Positions 44,526-53,814 of a DNA stretch of 64,000 nt are shown piece by piece; position 1 is the first letter of the stretch, and each line of letters starts with the position of its first letter. Location of the stretch: assembly GCA_907163375.1 (NCBI GenBank), contig CAJQUW010005236.1, forward strand, positions 464,922 to 528,921, given 5' to 3'. Source of the DNA: Prostheceraeus crozeri (lineage: Eukaryota > Platyhelminthes > Polycladida > Euryleptidae). Under the pieces are notes generated by a model that was given only the letters and a program-made list of their open reading frames with translations, was not told where the DNA came from and searched no databases. The position numbers and the translations under genes are program-made.

Positions 44526-47500
44526 TTATGTCAATACATCTCCTGAATGTGGTAGCGTGAGTTTTATTCTTTTGGGTGGAGGTATGTTTGTGTCAGGATG
44601 CCCATGTGGAAGAGATGTGTTATGTCCTATCCAACACCTCTTATCTTCCCATGCTGAAAGCGCTCGTTTCTTGAAAGTGTGCGTTTTCACAGTATGAACT
44701 TGAGATTTTTAGATTGTCATATTGACAAACGTTATAGTTTTATTTTTATAGGCCTTCTTATAGGACCGATGTTTCATTTTGTGAACAATGGATTTTGATA
44801 TACCTTTAGCACGCTTAATACTATCTGCACATTCTTTTAATTTCATGGAATACATTTTAGGACGGAGGAGAATCATTTCATCTATTTCCTTTCCTGCTGT
44901 TTCATCCTTAAAACAACCAAGTTTGGCCTTATTCTGTATGGAATAGAGTGGATGAGTGGGATTTTAGTTAGATGTGTCGAAATATTTTTCTAATGACTTA
45001 CCTACTTCATTAAAATTTAAATCTTTTTGAGTGGTAATTCCTAAAAAGAAACTATCTGTATCACCACCCAGCAAGCGAACCTCTTTTACGAGAGGGCATG
45101 GTTTTAATATTTTGTAGAAGAGTTGATACATTTCAAGCTTGGAATAATCTAAAACGGCTTGCCCAATATAGATGGGTTTGCACAACTCAACTTCAGATTT
45201 TATCATTTTAACACCTACAAGATCCTCATCGATGATGTCTCTATCAATGAAAGAGGTGATGAGGTCAATTTGTGATATTTTTGTTCATCAACGACTAGTT
45301 TGTAGTTCATACGTTTTCTAACATCCTCCATGGTCTTTCCGAAAAGACTGTTATTCTTATATTTACAAAAATCCTTTTCAAAATTATTTTGGGCGAGTGC
45401 ACGTTTTTGACTGTTACTATCTATGTAAGGTTTGAGGAAGGCTTTCTGTCTAAATTTGATAATGCGGTGAACTGACTTTAGAAGCATGCCCATTTCTAAA
45501 TAGAATTTCAGTATGCAGAAGTGTACGAGATAATTTTTCTTATCATATTGGGTGAGTAAAAGTTTGCGGCATGGTTTGTACCTTGGCTGTCCACACTCTG
45601 TTAAGTTATTATAAAATTGTGACATGAATGGTGAAAACATATCTTCAGTCACTTCACCAGATTCAGGTGCGAGTGGGAAATCAGCAGTTTTATTTTTAAT
45701 GCTATTTGGATAAATCAAATCCACTTCAAAATAATATCCCCAATCACCTTCATCTGGAATCTTCAGTATGTTTGAAGGGTTGGAGTAATACTCAAGCTCA
45801 TCTTGATTTAACCAACTAAACTCGGAATGAGGTAGTGGTTTAGACAGTGAACTGCCATATAAATTATTTTGGTCATAGTACTTTAGGTGGATATGATCAT
45901 CACCTACTGTTTCAGATTTTATATGATGTTTATTTACAAATGTGAGACCACCGCGTATTCCGCGCTCAAATATATTATACATCTCCGGGTCTTGTAAGAG
46001 ATGAATGGTCTCACCAGTCATTTTAAAGGCTGATTTAAAGGACATGGCTGGTAGACTGACAAAGTGGACAGGATCTAATTTGTCTTCTTCTAATGCCACT
46101 CGTCGAAATTCCTGAAAGACATCAGCCAGCAAAATGACATCTAATTCTAAGTAAGCGATCATATAATCGCCAAACGTTTTACAATCAAATTTTAACCATG
46201 CCTCTTGAGCATGTTCAAAATCTTCTACTGGACAATCTTTACCCATCAAATCGTTTTGGAATTTGTCAATGGAAGGAAGGGTTGTTTCATTTAGTTTAGA
46301 CATTGAGCTAAAATACGCATAAGGAAAGACTCCTTTGCGAGTGATTATTTCATCCGTTAAGTTTGGATAGTGTTTCTTCAAAGTTTGACTATGGGGAAGA
46401 AACTTGAGATTACGAGCGAGAGAAGCTAGTGACGCTGACATGAATTGGAATGAATCTAAAAATTTTATTTCGAAGAAGACTGTCTTATTTTCTTTAGTTT
46501 TATCTACTGGTACTTTTGCTGTCATTGCCATGAATTTTTCTCTCGTTTGCGCTATTACATTAAACTGCCACGATTTCATCTGGCTCAACCCTCCTTTTAT
46601 GAGCATATGATTGTCATAGCCCTTAAAGTTATGAAAAATGACGGGTAGTACACGACGTCTCAACCTAAGTGGAAAGTTACATTTGGAGCAGAGTGCGTTT
46701 CTAAATTTACCAGTGATGTGATCATGATCACGCACTTTCTTAATTTTATCGTCATCAAACGTTTTATGACATTTAGGGCACGATGTCCAACTTTCAAATT
46801 TTTGTTTGTCTTCATCGGACATATGTAGTGACTTACGCTGCAATTGGGAATCATATGATTGTTGAAATTTAGCAGCTTTATCGAGAAATTCTAGAAATTT
46901 TGAAATGCAATCTTCACCTTGCCAAGTATGCATTTTGTTTTGTCTATTCCTAAAGTGGTCATGCCATACTTCATAGCAGGATATGGCTGCTGGCTTGTGG
47001 ATTATATCATCAATGTAGCATTCTATGTCTGCGTAAATGACACGCAAGGGACTTAATTCGTCACCATTATCCCTATGTGAAAATATTTTATCTTTGGGCA
47101 TGCTTGCACCATTCATAGTGAGTTTCAAATTTATCTTTACTCCAAAAGGAGCGGATGCAGCGGTCGCATACAAAATGTTCACCTCTTTTAGAGTGCCCCA
47201 AGTGAGAGTACAAGCGAGAGATTTTGGGTATACCACAGTAGTGCCATTCCTCGCTATCATCTTGTTTTACTAATAAGAGGTTGACTACACGTTCATAACA
47301 AGTTGAACGTGAATTATAGCGGGCACCCTTCAACCCCTTCTCCCACACGTGAACGACAATTTTAATCTTATTATGTTTTTCGAACGTTTCTACATCTTTG
47401 ATTTTCATGTTGTTACTATCACAACCTTCAAAGTCTAGTTCATCCTCCCACTGTCTATAGCTATAGGTATGATTTCGATTCGCGTTGATATCATTATATT

Positions 47501-48319
47501 GAAGGATGGATAGGACTGCATATTTGAAACACTGTGATTTACAATCGACATTGATGACAGCTTTCTTATTATACAACGTTTTTGGTAGTTTAAATGTACC
47601 TTGAGCTGCATGACTTTCTAATAGTGAAATTTTGAATATGGCTGAGTCCACACCATCAAAAATGAGAGCGCTGTCGCGTTGATTGAATTTATCTACATTT
47701 GATTTTAAACATTGAATGTGAAAATTTAGCCAAGACTCGCAGTCTACAACTTCGGTTGCGGAAGAGGAAGGAACATGAAACTGTATTCTCTCCGTCACTT
47801 GACCCGTTTGAAAATCTATCTTAATATATTTTAGTTTAAGGTAGATGAGCGCCTTCATTCTAAAATTGTCTAAATTGTTGAAGAGCGCTTCGATAATGTT
47901 AGAATTTTGAAGGAGCCACTCAGGAAAGCTACTATTTGAGTATTGGACTCCATGCAGTAGTCGCGTACTAAATTATTATGTGAAACAATAATGAGGGAGA
48001 TGGTAGAGGTACCGTTGGTGTAGTGATCATTTGCATGCGTGTGTTGAAGTCTGTGCGAAGATCGCTGAAAGTGACTATCAAAAGAAAGAGGGCACAAATC
48101 GCAAGGAAAGGAGATGTCATCGTCAGAATCAACTTCACCTCCGGAGATTGACGCCGCTTTGCGTTGACACACACGTTGTTTGATGTATCGAAGGAGACTG
48201 TGCTTCATTGTAAACATATGTCCGCAGTCGGCACATTCCCACTCGTTGCCTTGTCGCGAGAGTCCTGAGCTGGAACTCACATCACCTGAAAGAGAAATCA
48301 CTCTATCATCTCTGTTCAA
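44526..48319 (-). pseudogene. Protein-primed-type DNA polymerase B with zinc-finger N-terminus
   Basis: The hallmark replication enzyme of Polintons. In order: C2H2-like fingers (WECADCGHMF, FPCDLCPLSF), the beta-rich N-terminal domain, NVDCKSQCFKYAVLSIL, HFVCDRCIRSF, exonuclease motifs (YADIECYID, then HNFKGYDNHML, then AYLELDVILLADVF) and an HNH-like CPKCHKTF ... VRDHDHITGKF insert. The polymerase motifs are YDQNNLYGSS (A), YKNNSLFGKTM (B) and GGDTDSFFLG (C), followed by the thumb and a Pro/Lys-rich tail ending at TAA 44526-44528. A promoter lies at 48628-48675. The start is uncertain because the leader may be spliced. The gene is broken, with about four breaks. Confidence 0.9.
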
Positions 48320-48627
48320 GTCTCAGTGTATTGTTACAACCTACTTTGACTCAACAACTCTAAACTTTCCTCGAGAAGGGAGGGCGTTGGTGATGAAGTT
48401 GATGCCTGAAATTGAGGAAGATGCTATTAGCCACACGTTTGAGGGAGATGAGTGAAGAAATTTTCAACTTACCATTTCAACGAAATCGAGTTTAAGGTTG
48501 ATACTTCAACAAGATAGAGACTTCACGAGAGAGCAGTTCACTTGTACGCCTCAAATATAGAATTCGCCAGAGAACACTTCACTTATATGTCACAAAGACA
48601 GAGTGAAATGACACGAATGTCACTTTA

Positions 48628-48675
48628 CATATATACTTTCATATTCATCATTCATTGGCTGTTCATTCTTATTGG
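48628..48675 (-). promoter_or_regulatory. Promoter of the Polinton polymerase gene: two CCAAT boxes and TATA
   Basis: On the minus strand, CCAAT occurs at 48671-48675 and 48654-48658, followed by GTATATATG at 48628-48636. The two-CCAAT-plus-TATA layout mirrors the promoter of the first left-hand gene (32349-32397). Confidence 0.6.
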
Positions 48676-48732
48676 TTGCTTGTTGATACTTAAGAATTAG
48701 AAAAAATTTCAAAGTTATTATTCACAGTCAAC

Positions 48733-49179
48733 ATGACAAGCCCTCCGACAACACCAAACACAAAATTCTCTTCTCCATGCTCAACACCAAAGGCGCTCGT
48801 TGCACCAAACGCTCCAACGAAGGGGAAGGTAAAGAAGGTGTACCGACTGGACAATATCAGAAAGTTGTCATTACCAGCGGACGACGAAGAGAGTGTATGT
48901 GAGAAGGAGTGTCCCGACTTAACAGGCGTGAGGTGGAAGTATCTCCAATACGATACTGACGATGTGATGGAGATCACCAGCACCAAATTCCTCCACCAAT
49001 TATGGGAGTGGTACACCCCTAACTCCCAGCCACGAACTATGGCGGAGTGGGAGTATATCGACAAAGTGAGGCTCGCAGTGGAAGAACGATTAAAGCAAGT
49101 GAACTGTTTTTGTTACCTATGTGAAGCCAGACTCTGGGACGATATTGACGATGAAGACCTTTTGAAATACATGCCATAA
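48733..49179 (+). CDS. Accessory Polinton protein, unknown function
   Basis: 148 residues, GC-richer and with different codon use from the virion genes. The N-terminus is Pro/Thr/Ser-rich (MTSPPTTPNTKFSSPCSTPK) with a basic KGKVKKVYRLDN. The middle has TGVRWKYLQYDTDDVMEI, and the end has CFCYLCEARLWDDIDDEDLL. I do not recognise a family. It lies divergent to the polymerase, sharing the intergenic promoter region. A regulatory or host-interaction role is a guess. The frame looks whole. Confidence 0.5.
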   Translation: MTSPPTTPNTKFSSPCSTPKALVAPNAPTKGKVKKVYRLDNIRKLSLPADDEESVCEKECPDLTGVRWKYLQYDTDDVMEITSTKFLHQLWEWYTPNSQPRTMAEWEYIDKVRLAVEERLKQVNCFCYLCEARLWDDIDDEDLLKYMP

Positions 49180-49230
49180 TAAATTTTTATTTCGTATTAT
49201 CTTTGCTTTCATACTGACGTACTTGAATGG

Positions 49231-49640
49231 GGCTTCAGTGGATGATTTAACCATGTATACATTTTCATTTGGAAATAGTAGCACGCTTAGTCTAACTTGT
49301 AAATCTTAAAACATTTCATATGGACGATGATGATAGATGAAGTAGTGTCAAATAAAATTAAGATAGCTTACACTTCTGATACAGGGATAGCAATCGACTG
49401 CTATCCATGTGTAAAGAGCTTGTTAGACTACGGATGGGCTTAAGTGGATGATTTAACCATGTATACTTTTTCATTTGGAAATAGTAGCACGCTTAGTCTA
49501 ACTTGTAAATCTTAAAACATTTCATATGGGCGATGATGATAGATGAAATAGTGTCAAATAAAATTAAGATAGCTTACACTTCTGATACAGGGATAGCAAT
49601 CGACTGCGATCCATGTGTAAAGAGCTTGTTAGACTACGGA
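49231..49640 (+). repeat. Tandem duplication with a 206-bp unit
   Basis: The segment beginning GGCTTCAGTGGATGATT at 49231 recurs at 49437 as GGCTTAAGTGGATGATT and stays nearly identical through AAGAGCTTGTTAGACTACGGA. The second copy runs into an open frame (49533-49730). Confidence 0.8.
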
Positions 49641-50127
49641 AGAGAGAAGTGTGTTATGTTGCATGTGGCGCGTGAGTGTCCTCCCATTTCATTCCATTCA
49701 TCAATTCGTCTCATTGATAGAGACAGGTAGAACTCATGGTTCTCATAACGTATGCAATGGAAAGTTTTAGGCAACCTTCGACAGTTGGCTAAATGTCGCC
49801 CTGACGCGAATGCATACTACGTTGAGACAGAGGCAATCACTTGCAAACATGACGCAGAGAGGTTAAACAAGATTGACCATTGCCGAATGTCCCTTGCGGT
49901 ATACATAGCTACGGGTTTCACCGCCGCCCTTTACAGGAACGCCCGTCGAAAGGAAGTATTACACCGAACTTCATTTACAACGTTCAAGTTGACTGATAGC
50001 AGATTCAACTTAATGATAGTATTCGCCAGTCCGAAGACTGCCCAGGGCAAACCGCGAGGAGGTTCTATCAAATCTTGCCCCATGGTGGCCCTTAAGAGAG
50101 CCGGTGGTTCGTTCTCGGGAGTAACGT
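49533..50127 (+). CDS. Unrecognised accessory coding region
   Basis: Two neighbouring frames (49533-49730 and 49752 onward) have protein-like composition: KIAYTSDTGIAIDCDPCVKS, CVMLHVARECPPISFH, and then NLRQLAKCRPDANAYYVETE and IDHCRMSLAVYIATGFTAAL. No family was recognised. The end overlaps the first copy of the 150-bp direct repeat and opposes the small minus-strand gene at 50132-50398. It may be one broken gene or two small ones. Confidence 0.35.
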
Positions 50128-50131
50128 CATC

Positions 50132-50398
50132 TTACACCCTACCAATTCTGCTGAGAGAGTCTTTGACTCTCTCTTTGGTAGCAGTGTCGACTTCCACACT
50201 AATTGGCACATGGTTAAAAAGTGGAATGTAGCGCCATTCCGTTGGATTGACAACAGTTGCTGTCATCGGATTGCCAATCCGAGCAAGATTATTGTGGACT
50301 CTGTCTTGCTCCTCTAGCCTGACAAACTCCTTAAATAAATTTCGCGGCCTTAACTGCGGTCCGCGAGGAGAGCTGACTTGACTGTTCGGCGTCTGCAT
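50132..50398 (-). CDS. Small accessory Polinton gene with its own TATA box
   Basis: 89 residues from MQTPNSQVSSPRGPQLRPRN at 50398. The sequence is charged and helical with a central NPTEWRYIPLFNHVPI. A TATA box (GTATATAAACC on the minus strand, about 50430-50440) lies about 35 bases upstream. The gene is bracketed by the 150-bp direct repeats. No family was recognised. Confidence 0.45.
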   Translation of the reverse strand: MQTPNSQVSSPRGPQLRPRNLFKEFVRLEEQDRVHNNLARIGNPMTATVVNPTEWRYIPLFNHVPISVEVDTATKERVKDSLSRIGRV

Positions 50399-50429
50399 GA
50401 TTGAAATGAAATGAAATGAGAGGCAGTGG

Positions 50430-50440
50430 TTTATATACCC
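50430..50440 (-). promoter_or_regulatory. TATA box of the 89-residue gene
   Basis: GTATATAAACC on the minus strand, about 35 bases before the ATG at 50398. Confidence 0.5.
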
Positions 50441-50695
50441 TCTAACGCGACGCAACGTTCAAGTTGACTGATAGCAGATTCAACTTAATGATAGTATTCG
50501 CCAGTCTGAAGACTGCCCAGGGCAAACCGCGTGGAGGTTCTATCATGTCTTGCCCCTAGGTGGCCCTTAAGAGAGCCGTTGGTTCGTTCTCGGGAGTGAC
50601 GTGATGGGGTGGTGAAGGCAAGGAAAAGATCTGTAAATGAAAATGATATGTATTAGAATAGGATATACTATCTTATTTGCTTTTCACTTACCAAG

Positions 50696-51955
50696 TTAGC
50701 CATCCTTAGGCAGTCTGGCGGGCTTCTTGACTGAAAAATTTTTTAAATGGCCGCGCATTCTGAGTGTGGGATGCAAGCACTTCTTAGTCGGATGACCATT
50801 ATAGCAAATTATACTCTCGTCCAGGCTTTGGTTGACGAGGACTTGACCGTCCAGATGGTTATCCCGAATAGGGATGTGGAACTCAAACATTCTGTCCTCA
50901 TTCACACGATTCCACTCATTCCTCATGCGCTCCAACTTCGCAAACGACTCTCTCTCATCACCCTGCCTACTCACACTCCTCTCCAACTCAGCATTCCTCG
51001 CTCTCAATACACTCATCTCCTTCATCAACTCCTCATACTTCGACTCTGCCTCTCCCATTTTCCTCTCTGCAGTACTCGTCCTCTTCTCTCGCTCATCATT
51101 CTTGTCTTCCAACACTCGCACCTTCTCCTTCAACTCTTTCACAACACGCCTCATAAGGATATTCTCATCTGCCACCTCCTTACATTTCACCTCCTTCATT
51201 TTCAGCTCACTCAACTCACTCAACGTTCTCTCATTCACCTTGTTCAAACTTTCGTACCGATCAACCAACAAAGCATGTGCCGCTTGCTGCGACACATGCT
51301 TCTTCTCCATGTCGTCATCCCACCGCGCCGACTGCTTCCGTACCCCACCACCCTTCACTATTGGGGAAGATGAGCTCTGCGGGGGGTCGGTAATGACAAT
51401 ATCGGATACCTCCGACGACGAAGAGCTCAACTTCCTCACACGCTTCCTCACTCGCTCCCCATCCAAATCCACATCATCCTCATCATCACTCTCAAACACT
51501 CTCTTCCGCCACTTGTCAGCCTTCAAACCGGCCACAGCATACTCTACCTCATTCTCCACAGCATTCCCACTAGCATTCTCGACAACATTCCCACTAGCAT
51601 TCTCAACAACATTCTTGGCCTCTTTCCCCAACATTCGCTCCTTCTCAGCATTCATCAACTCCACAAATCTCAAATCGGTCACCAACCCTCCTGTACACTC
51701 ACCATGCCTCAAATAAAACTCGGCCTCCTGCCCAACAACCAACAGCACCCTGCACTTCACACAGGCAACCATACTCAGGATAACCATGTGGTCGGCCCCT
51801 GCCTTCTTGATGTGGTCCTTGAGACCGTCTCGGCGGTTTAATTCGGCCGCATACACACATTTTAATGTGAAATTTCTTATTTTTGTCATTATTGACCATG
51901 GCTGCGATTTCTCGTTAACTGTAAGATAATGAAATTTGTATAAGTTTGGAATCAT
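50696..51955 (-). CDS. Large coiled-coil accessory protein, unknown function
   Basis: 419 residues, GC-richer than the virion genes. The N-terminus has CVYAAELNRRD and two CxxC-like positions (VACVKCRVLL). A short tandem motif NVVENASG repeats, then an acidic patch ESDDEDDVDLDGE with a nuclear-signal-like RVRKRVRK and a serine run. A coiled coil of about 160 residues follows (KVNERTLSELSELKMKEVK to SKYEELMKEMSVLRARNAE). The C-terminus has ICYNGHPTKKCLHPTLRMRG. This looks like a nuclear regulatory or scaffold protein. A TATA box lies at about 52517. No family was recognised. The frame looks whole. Confidence 0.5.
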   Translation of the reverse strand: MIPNLYKFHYLTVNEKSQPWSIMTKIRNFTLKCVYAAELNRRDGLKDHIKKAGADHMVILSMVACVKCRVLLVVGQEAEFYLRHGECTGGLVTDLRFVELMNAEKERMLGKEAKNVVENASGNVVENASGNAVENEVEYAVAGLKADKWRKRVFESDDEDDVDLDGERVRKRVRKLSSSSSEVSDIVITDPPQSSSSPIVKGGGVRKQSARWDDDMEKKHVSQQAAHALLVDRYESLNKVNERTLSELSELKMKEVKCKEVADENILMRRVVKELKEKVRVLEDKNDEREKRTSTAERKMGEAESKYEELMKEMSVLRARNAELERSVSRQGDERESFAKLERMRNEWNRVNEDRMFEFHIPIRDNHLDGQVLVNQSLDESIICYNGHPTKKCLHPTLRMRGHLKNFSVKKPARLPKDG

Positions 51956-52833
51956 GTAGTATACAGCCTAAAGCATAACACTTAGTGAGGAATGATAGAT
52001 TTGAGTGTAGTGAGTGGCACTCGATCCCGTCGACAGCCCGAAGGCCTTGTACTGATCACTAGGGAAGTGAGAGATCTTCCCCGATACCCGCTCTTTACAG
52101 CTGAAGACATCATTGTCACTGCCCCGAAGTGGTAACAGGAACGCCGAGTCAAAGGTAGTGATCAGTAGCTGGGATCTAACCCCTCAAAACTGCCTTAGAC
52201 TTTGTTAAATTTCAAATCTGATAGCAGATTTGAACTCAGCATACGTGAAAACCTTAGTCTACATGTTAAAACTTTGAAAAATCTGAAAATTAAGAATTTT
52301 TAAAAAATTCCGCATTTTACTACTCATACTACTTTTAAAAAATTTTATCAGTAGTAAAGACACTATCAAATTCTATCATACAAACTTTGAAGTAAGAAGA
52401 TAGCTTGCCTACTTCAAAAGATAGAGTCCTTTGAAACACCCGATATCGGGAGCTCAGAGCGACGACCGTCGCTTACCTCGTCTTTCGATGAAGTGATCAG
52501 ACTTACGTTGTCGGGGGTTTATATATGCGCGGAAGAAAACTTAAAATGGCTCAATCTCCGAAAGTATTCATGGTAGCGACATGCGGTTTGTTGCAAACGA
52601 TTTGTCTCATCATTCTCTATCATATGACACCTGAAGCATTCTCATATGACCACGGGAAGTTGATCCGTCAGCATATGTCCATGTAACATGCCACAAGTGA
52701 AAAAATTCCTAAGTGTGAGAGCTCCAGTGTGGTGAAAATTTTGAAGAATTTAAAACTTCCGAATTTCGACCTGGGACCTTTACCAAAACATTTTTCATCA
52801 AATTTCACGGACCCCCCTCCCCACCCTCGTTCG
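51956..52833. other. Leader and non-coding region before the right subterminal repeats
   Basis: Contains a probable TATA box on the minus strand (CATATATAAACC, about 52517-52528), followed by a GTAAGT-like donor about 25 bases on, so the coiled-coil gene may have a spliced leader. No coding frame is convincing. A hairpin begins at 52763. Confidence 0.4.
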
Positions 52834-52880
52834 GAGAAATTTGATGAAAAATGTTTTGGTGAAGGTCCCAGGTCGAAATT
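52763..52880. repeat. Long inverted repeat (hairpin) beside the right terminal repeats
   Basis: ATTTCGACCTGGGACCTTTA and following bases (52763-52807) are complementary to about 52836-52880, leaving a C/G-rich spacer. The arms are related to the inner half of the terminal inverted repeat, so this is an inverted internal copy of that segment. Confidence 0.8.
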
Positions 52881-53410
52881 CCACACTTTGGAAAATTTTC
52901 AAAATTTTACCCATACAAAGCCACTCTGACACTTAGGATTTTTTCAGGTGAGCTCCGACCTAAAATCTTGTAACCGCTCTAACTTTTGAACGGCTGGTCC
53001 GATTGACTCGCGGCAAAAAATGGCGTCGAGCAGTTTTTTCTCCTCTTTCAAACGAGTAGCTGTAAGACAAAATCCGTCCACTAGAACCAAAGTTAGAAGA
53101 TTGCTGTCGGGGGGGGGGTCCGTGAAATTTGATGAAACAAACTTTGGTGAAGGTCCCAGGTCGAAATGCCACACTTTGGAAAATTTTCAAAATTTTACCC
53201 ATACAAAGTCACTCTGACACTTAAGATTTTTTCAGGTGAGCTCCGACCTAAAATCTTGTAACAGCTCTAACTTTTGAACGGCTGGTCCGATTGACTCGCG
53301 GCAAAAATGGCGTCGAGCAGTTTTTTCTCCTCTTTCAAACGAGTAGCTGTAAGACAAAATCCGTCCACTAGAACCAAAGTTAGAAGATTGCTGTCGGGGG
53401 GGGGGGGTCC
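52834..53410 (+). repeat. Right subterminal direct repeats, unit of about 288 bp
   Basis: Two full units (52834-53121 and 53122-53410) are followed by a partial third that is the inner half of the right terminal repeat. Each unit begins GAAATTTGATGAAA, passes CAGGTGAGCTCCGACC and ends in a G-run and GTCCGTG. Confidence 0.85.
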
Positions 53411-53808
53411 GTGAAATTTGATGAAACAAACTTTGGTGAAGGTTTCAGGTCGAAATGCCACACTTTGGAAAATTTTCAAAATTTTCCCCATACAAAGCCA
53501 CTCTGACACTTAGGATTTTTTCAGGTGAGCTACAACAGTCCACCCTCCCAACCTGGCCGGCACACCACGCCAACCTGGACAGCACATCACCGCGCGCTAT
53601 ACGACGACGGACAGGAGGGGGGGGGACGTCAGACTCGAAGCAACACGACGCCACACCACGACCGACTCGACGGCGGACAGGAGGCGGGGGGACGTCAGAC
53701 TCGAAGCAACACGGCGGCACACCACGACCGACTCGACGGACAGGAGGGGGGGACGTCAGCGACGGCGGCCATCTTGCGCGGTCCAGTGGTGGAGTTTTGC
53801 TTACTACT
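53401..53808 (-). repeat. Polinton right terminal inverted repeat
   Basis: About 408 bp, inverted counterpart of 31357-31760, with the same internal units of about 62 bp and G/C runs. Its inner end continues into the direct repeats at 52834-53410. Confidence 0.9.
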
Positions 53809-53814
53809 GACCAT

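Larger units (their letters stand above)
49977..50603 (+). repeat. 150-bp direct repeats flanking a small gene
   Basis: CGTTCAAGTTGACTGATAGC and the next 130 or so bases occur at 49977-50127 and 50452-50603, offset by 475 bp and over 90% alike by eye. Together they bracket the minus-strand gene 50132-50398. Confidence 0.85.
31351..53814. mobile_element. Polinton (Maverick), 22.45 kb, structurally complete fossil
   Basis: The element proper is 31357-53808. It begins AGTAGTAAGCAAAACTCC and ends with the exact inverse. A perfect 6-bp duplication GACCAT (31351-31356 and 53809-53814) is the Polinton hallmark. Hallmark genes are DNA polymerase B, integrase, packaging ATPase, adenain-like protease and capsid-type proteins, together with extra genes described below. 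Plus-strand genes occupy 32.4-44.3 kb apart from two minus-strand genes at 40.1-41.4 kb. The polymerase is on the minus strand (44.5-48.3 kb), and an accessory block fills 48.7-52 kb. The exact duplication, nearly identical inverted repeats and mostly open frames suggest recent insertion. Several genes are nevertheless broken (perhaps six to nine breaks in all), so it is treated as a young fossil. Confidence 0.95.

Noticed and set aside
50747-51716. Long plus-strand frames (208 and 280 codons) opposite the coiled-coil gene
   Set aside because: Leu/Ser/His-rich antisense shadows of the coiled-coil ORF; the minus-strand frame has far better composition and a promoter.
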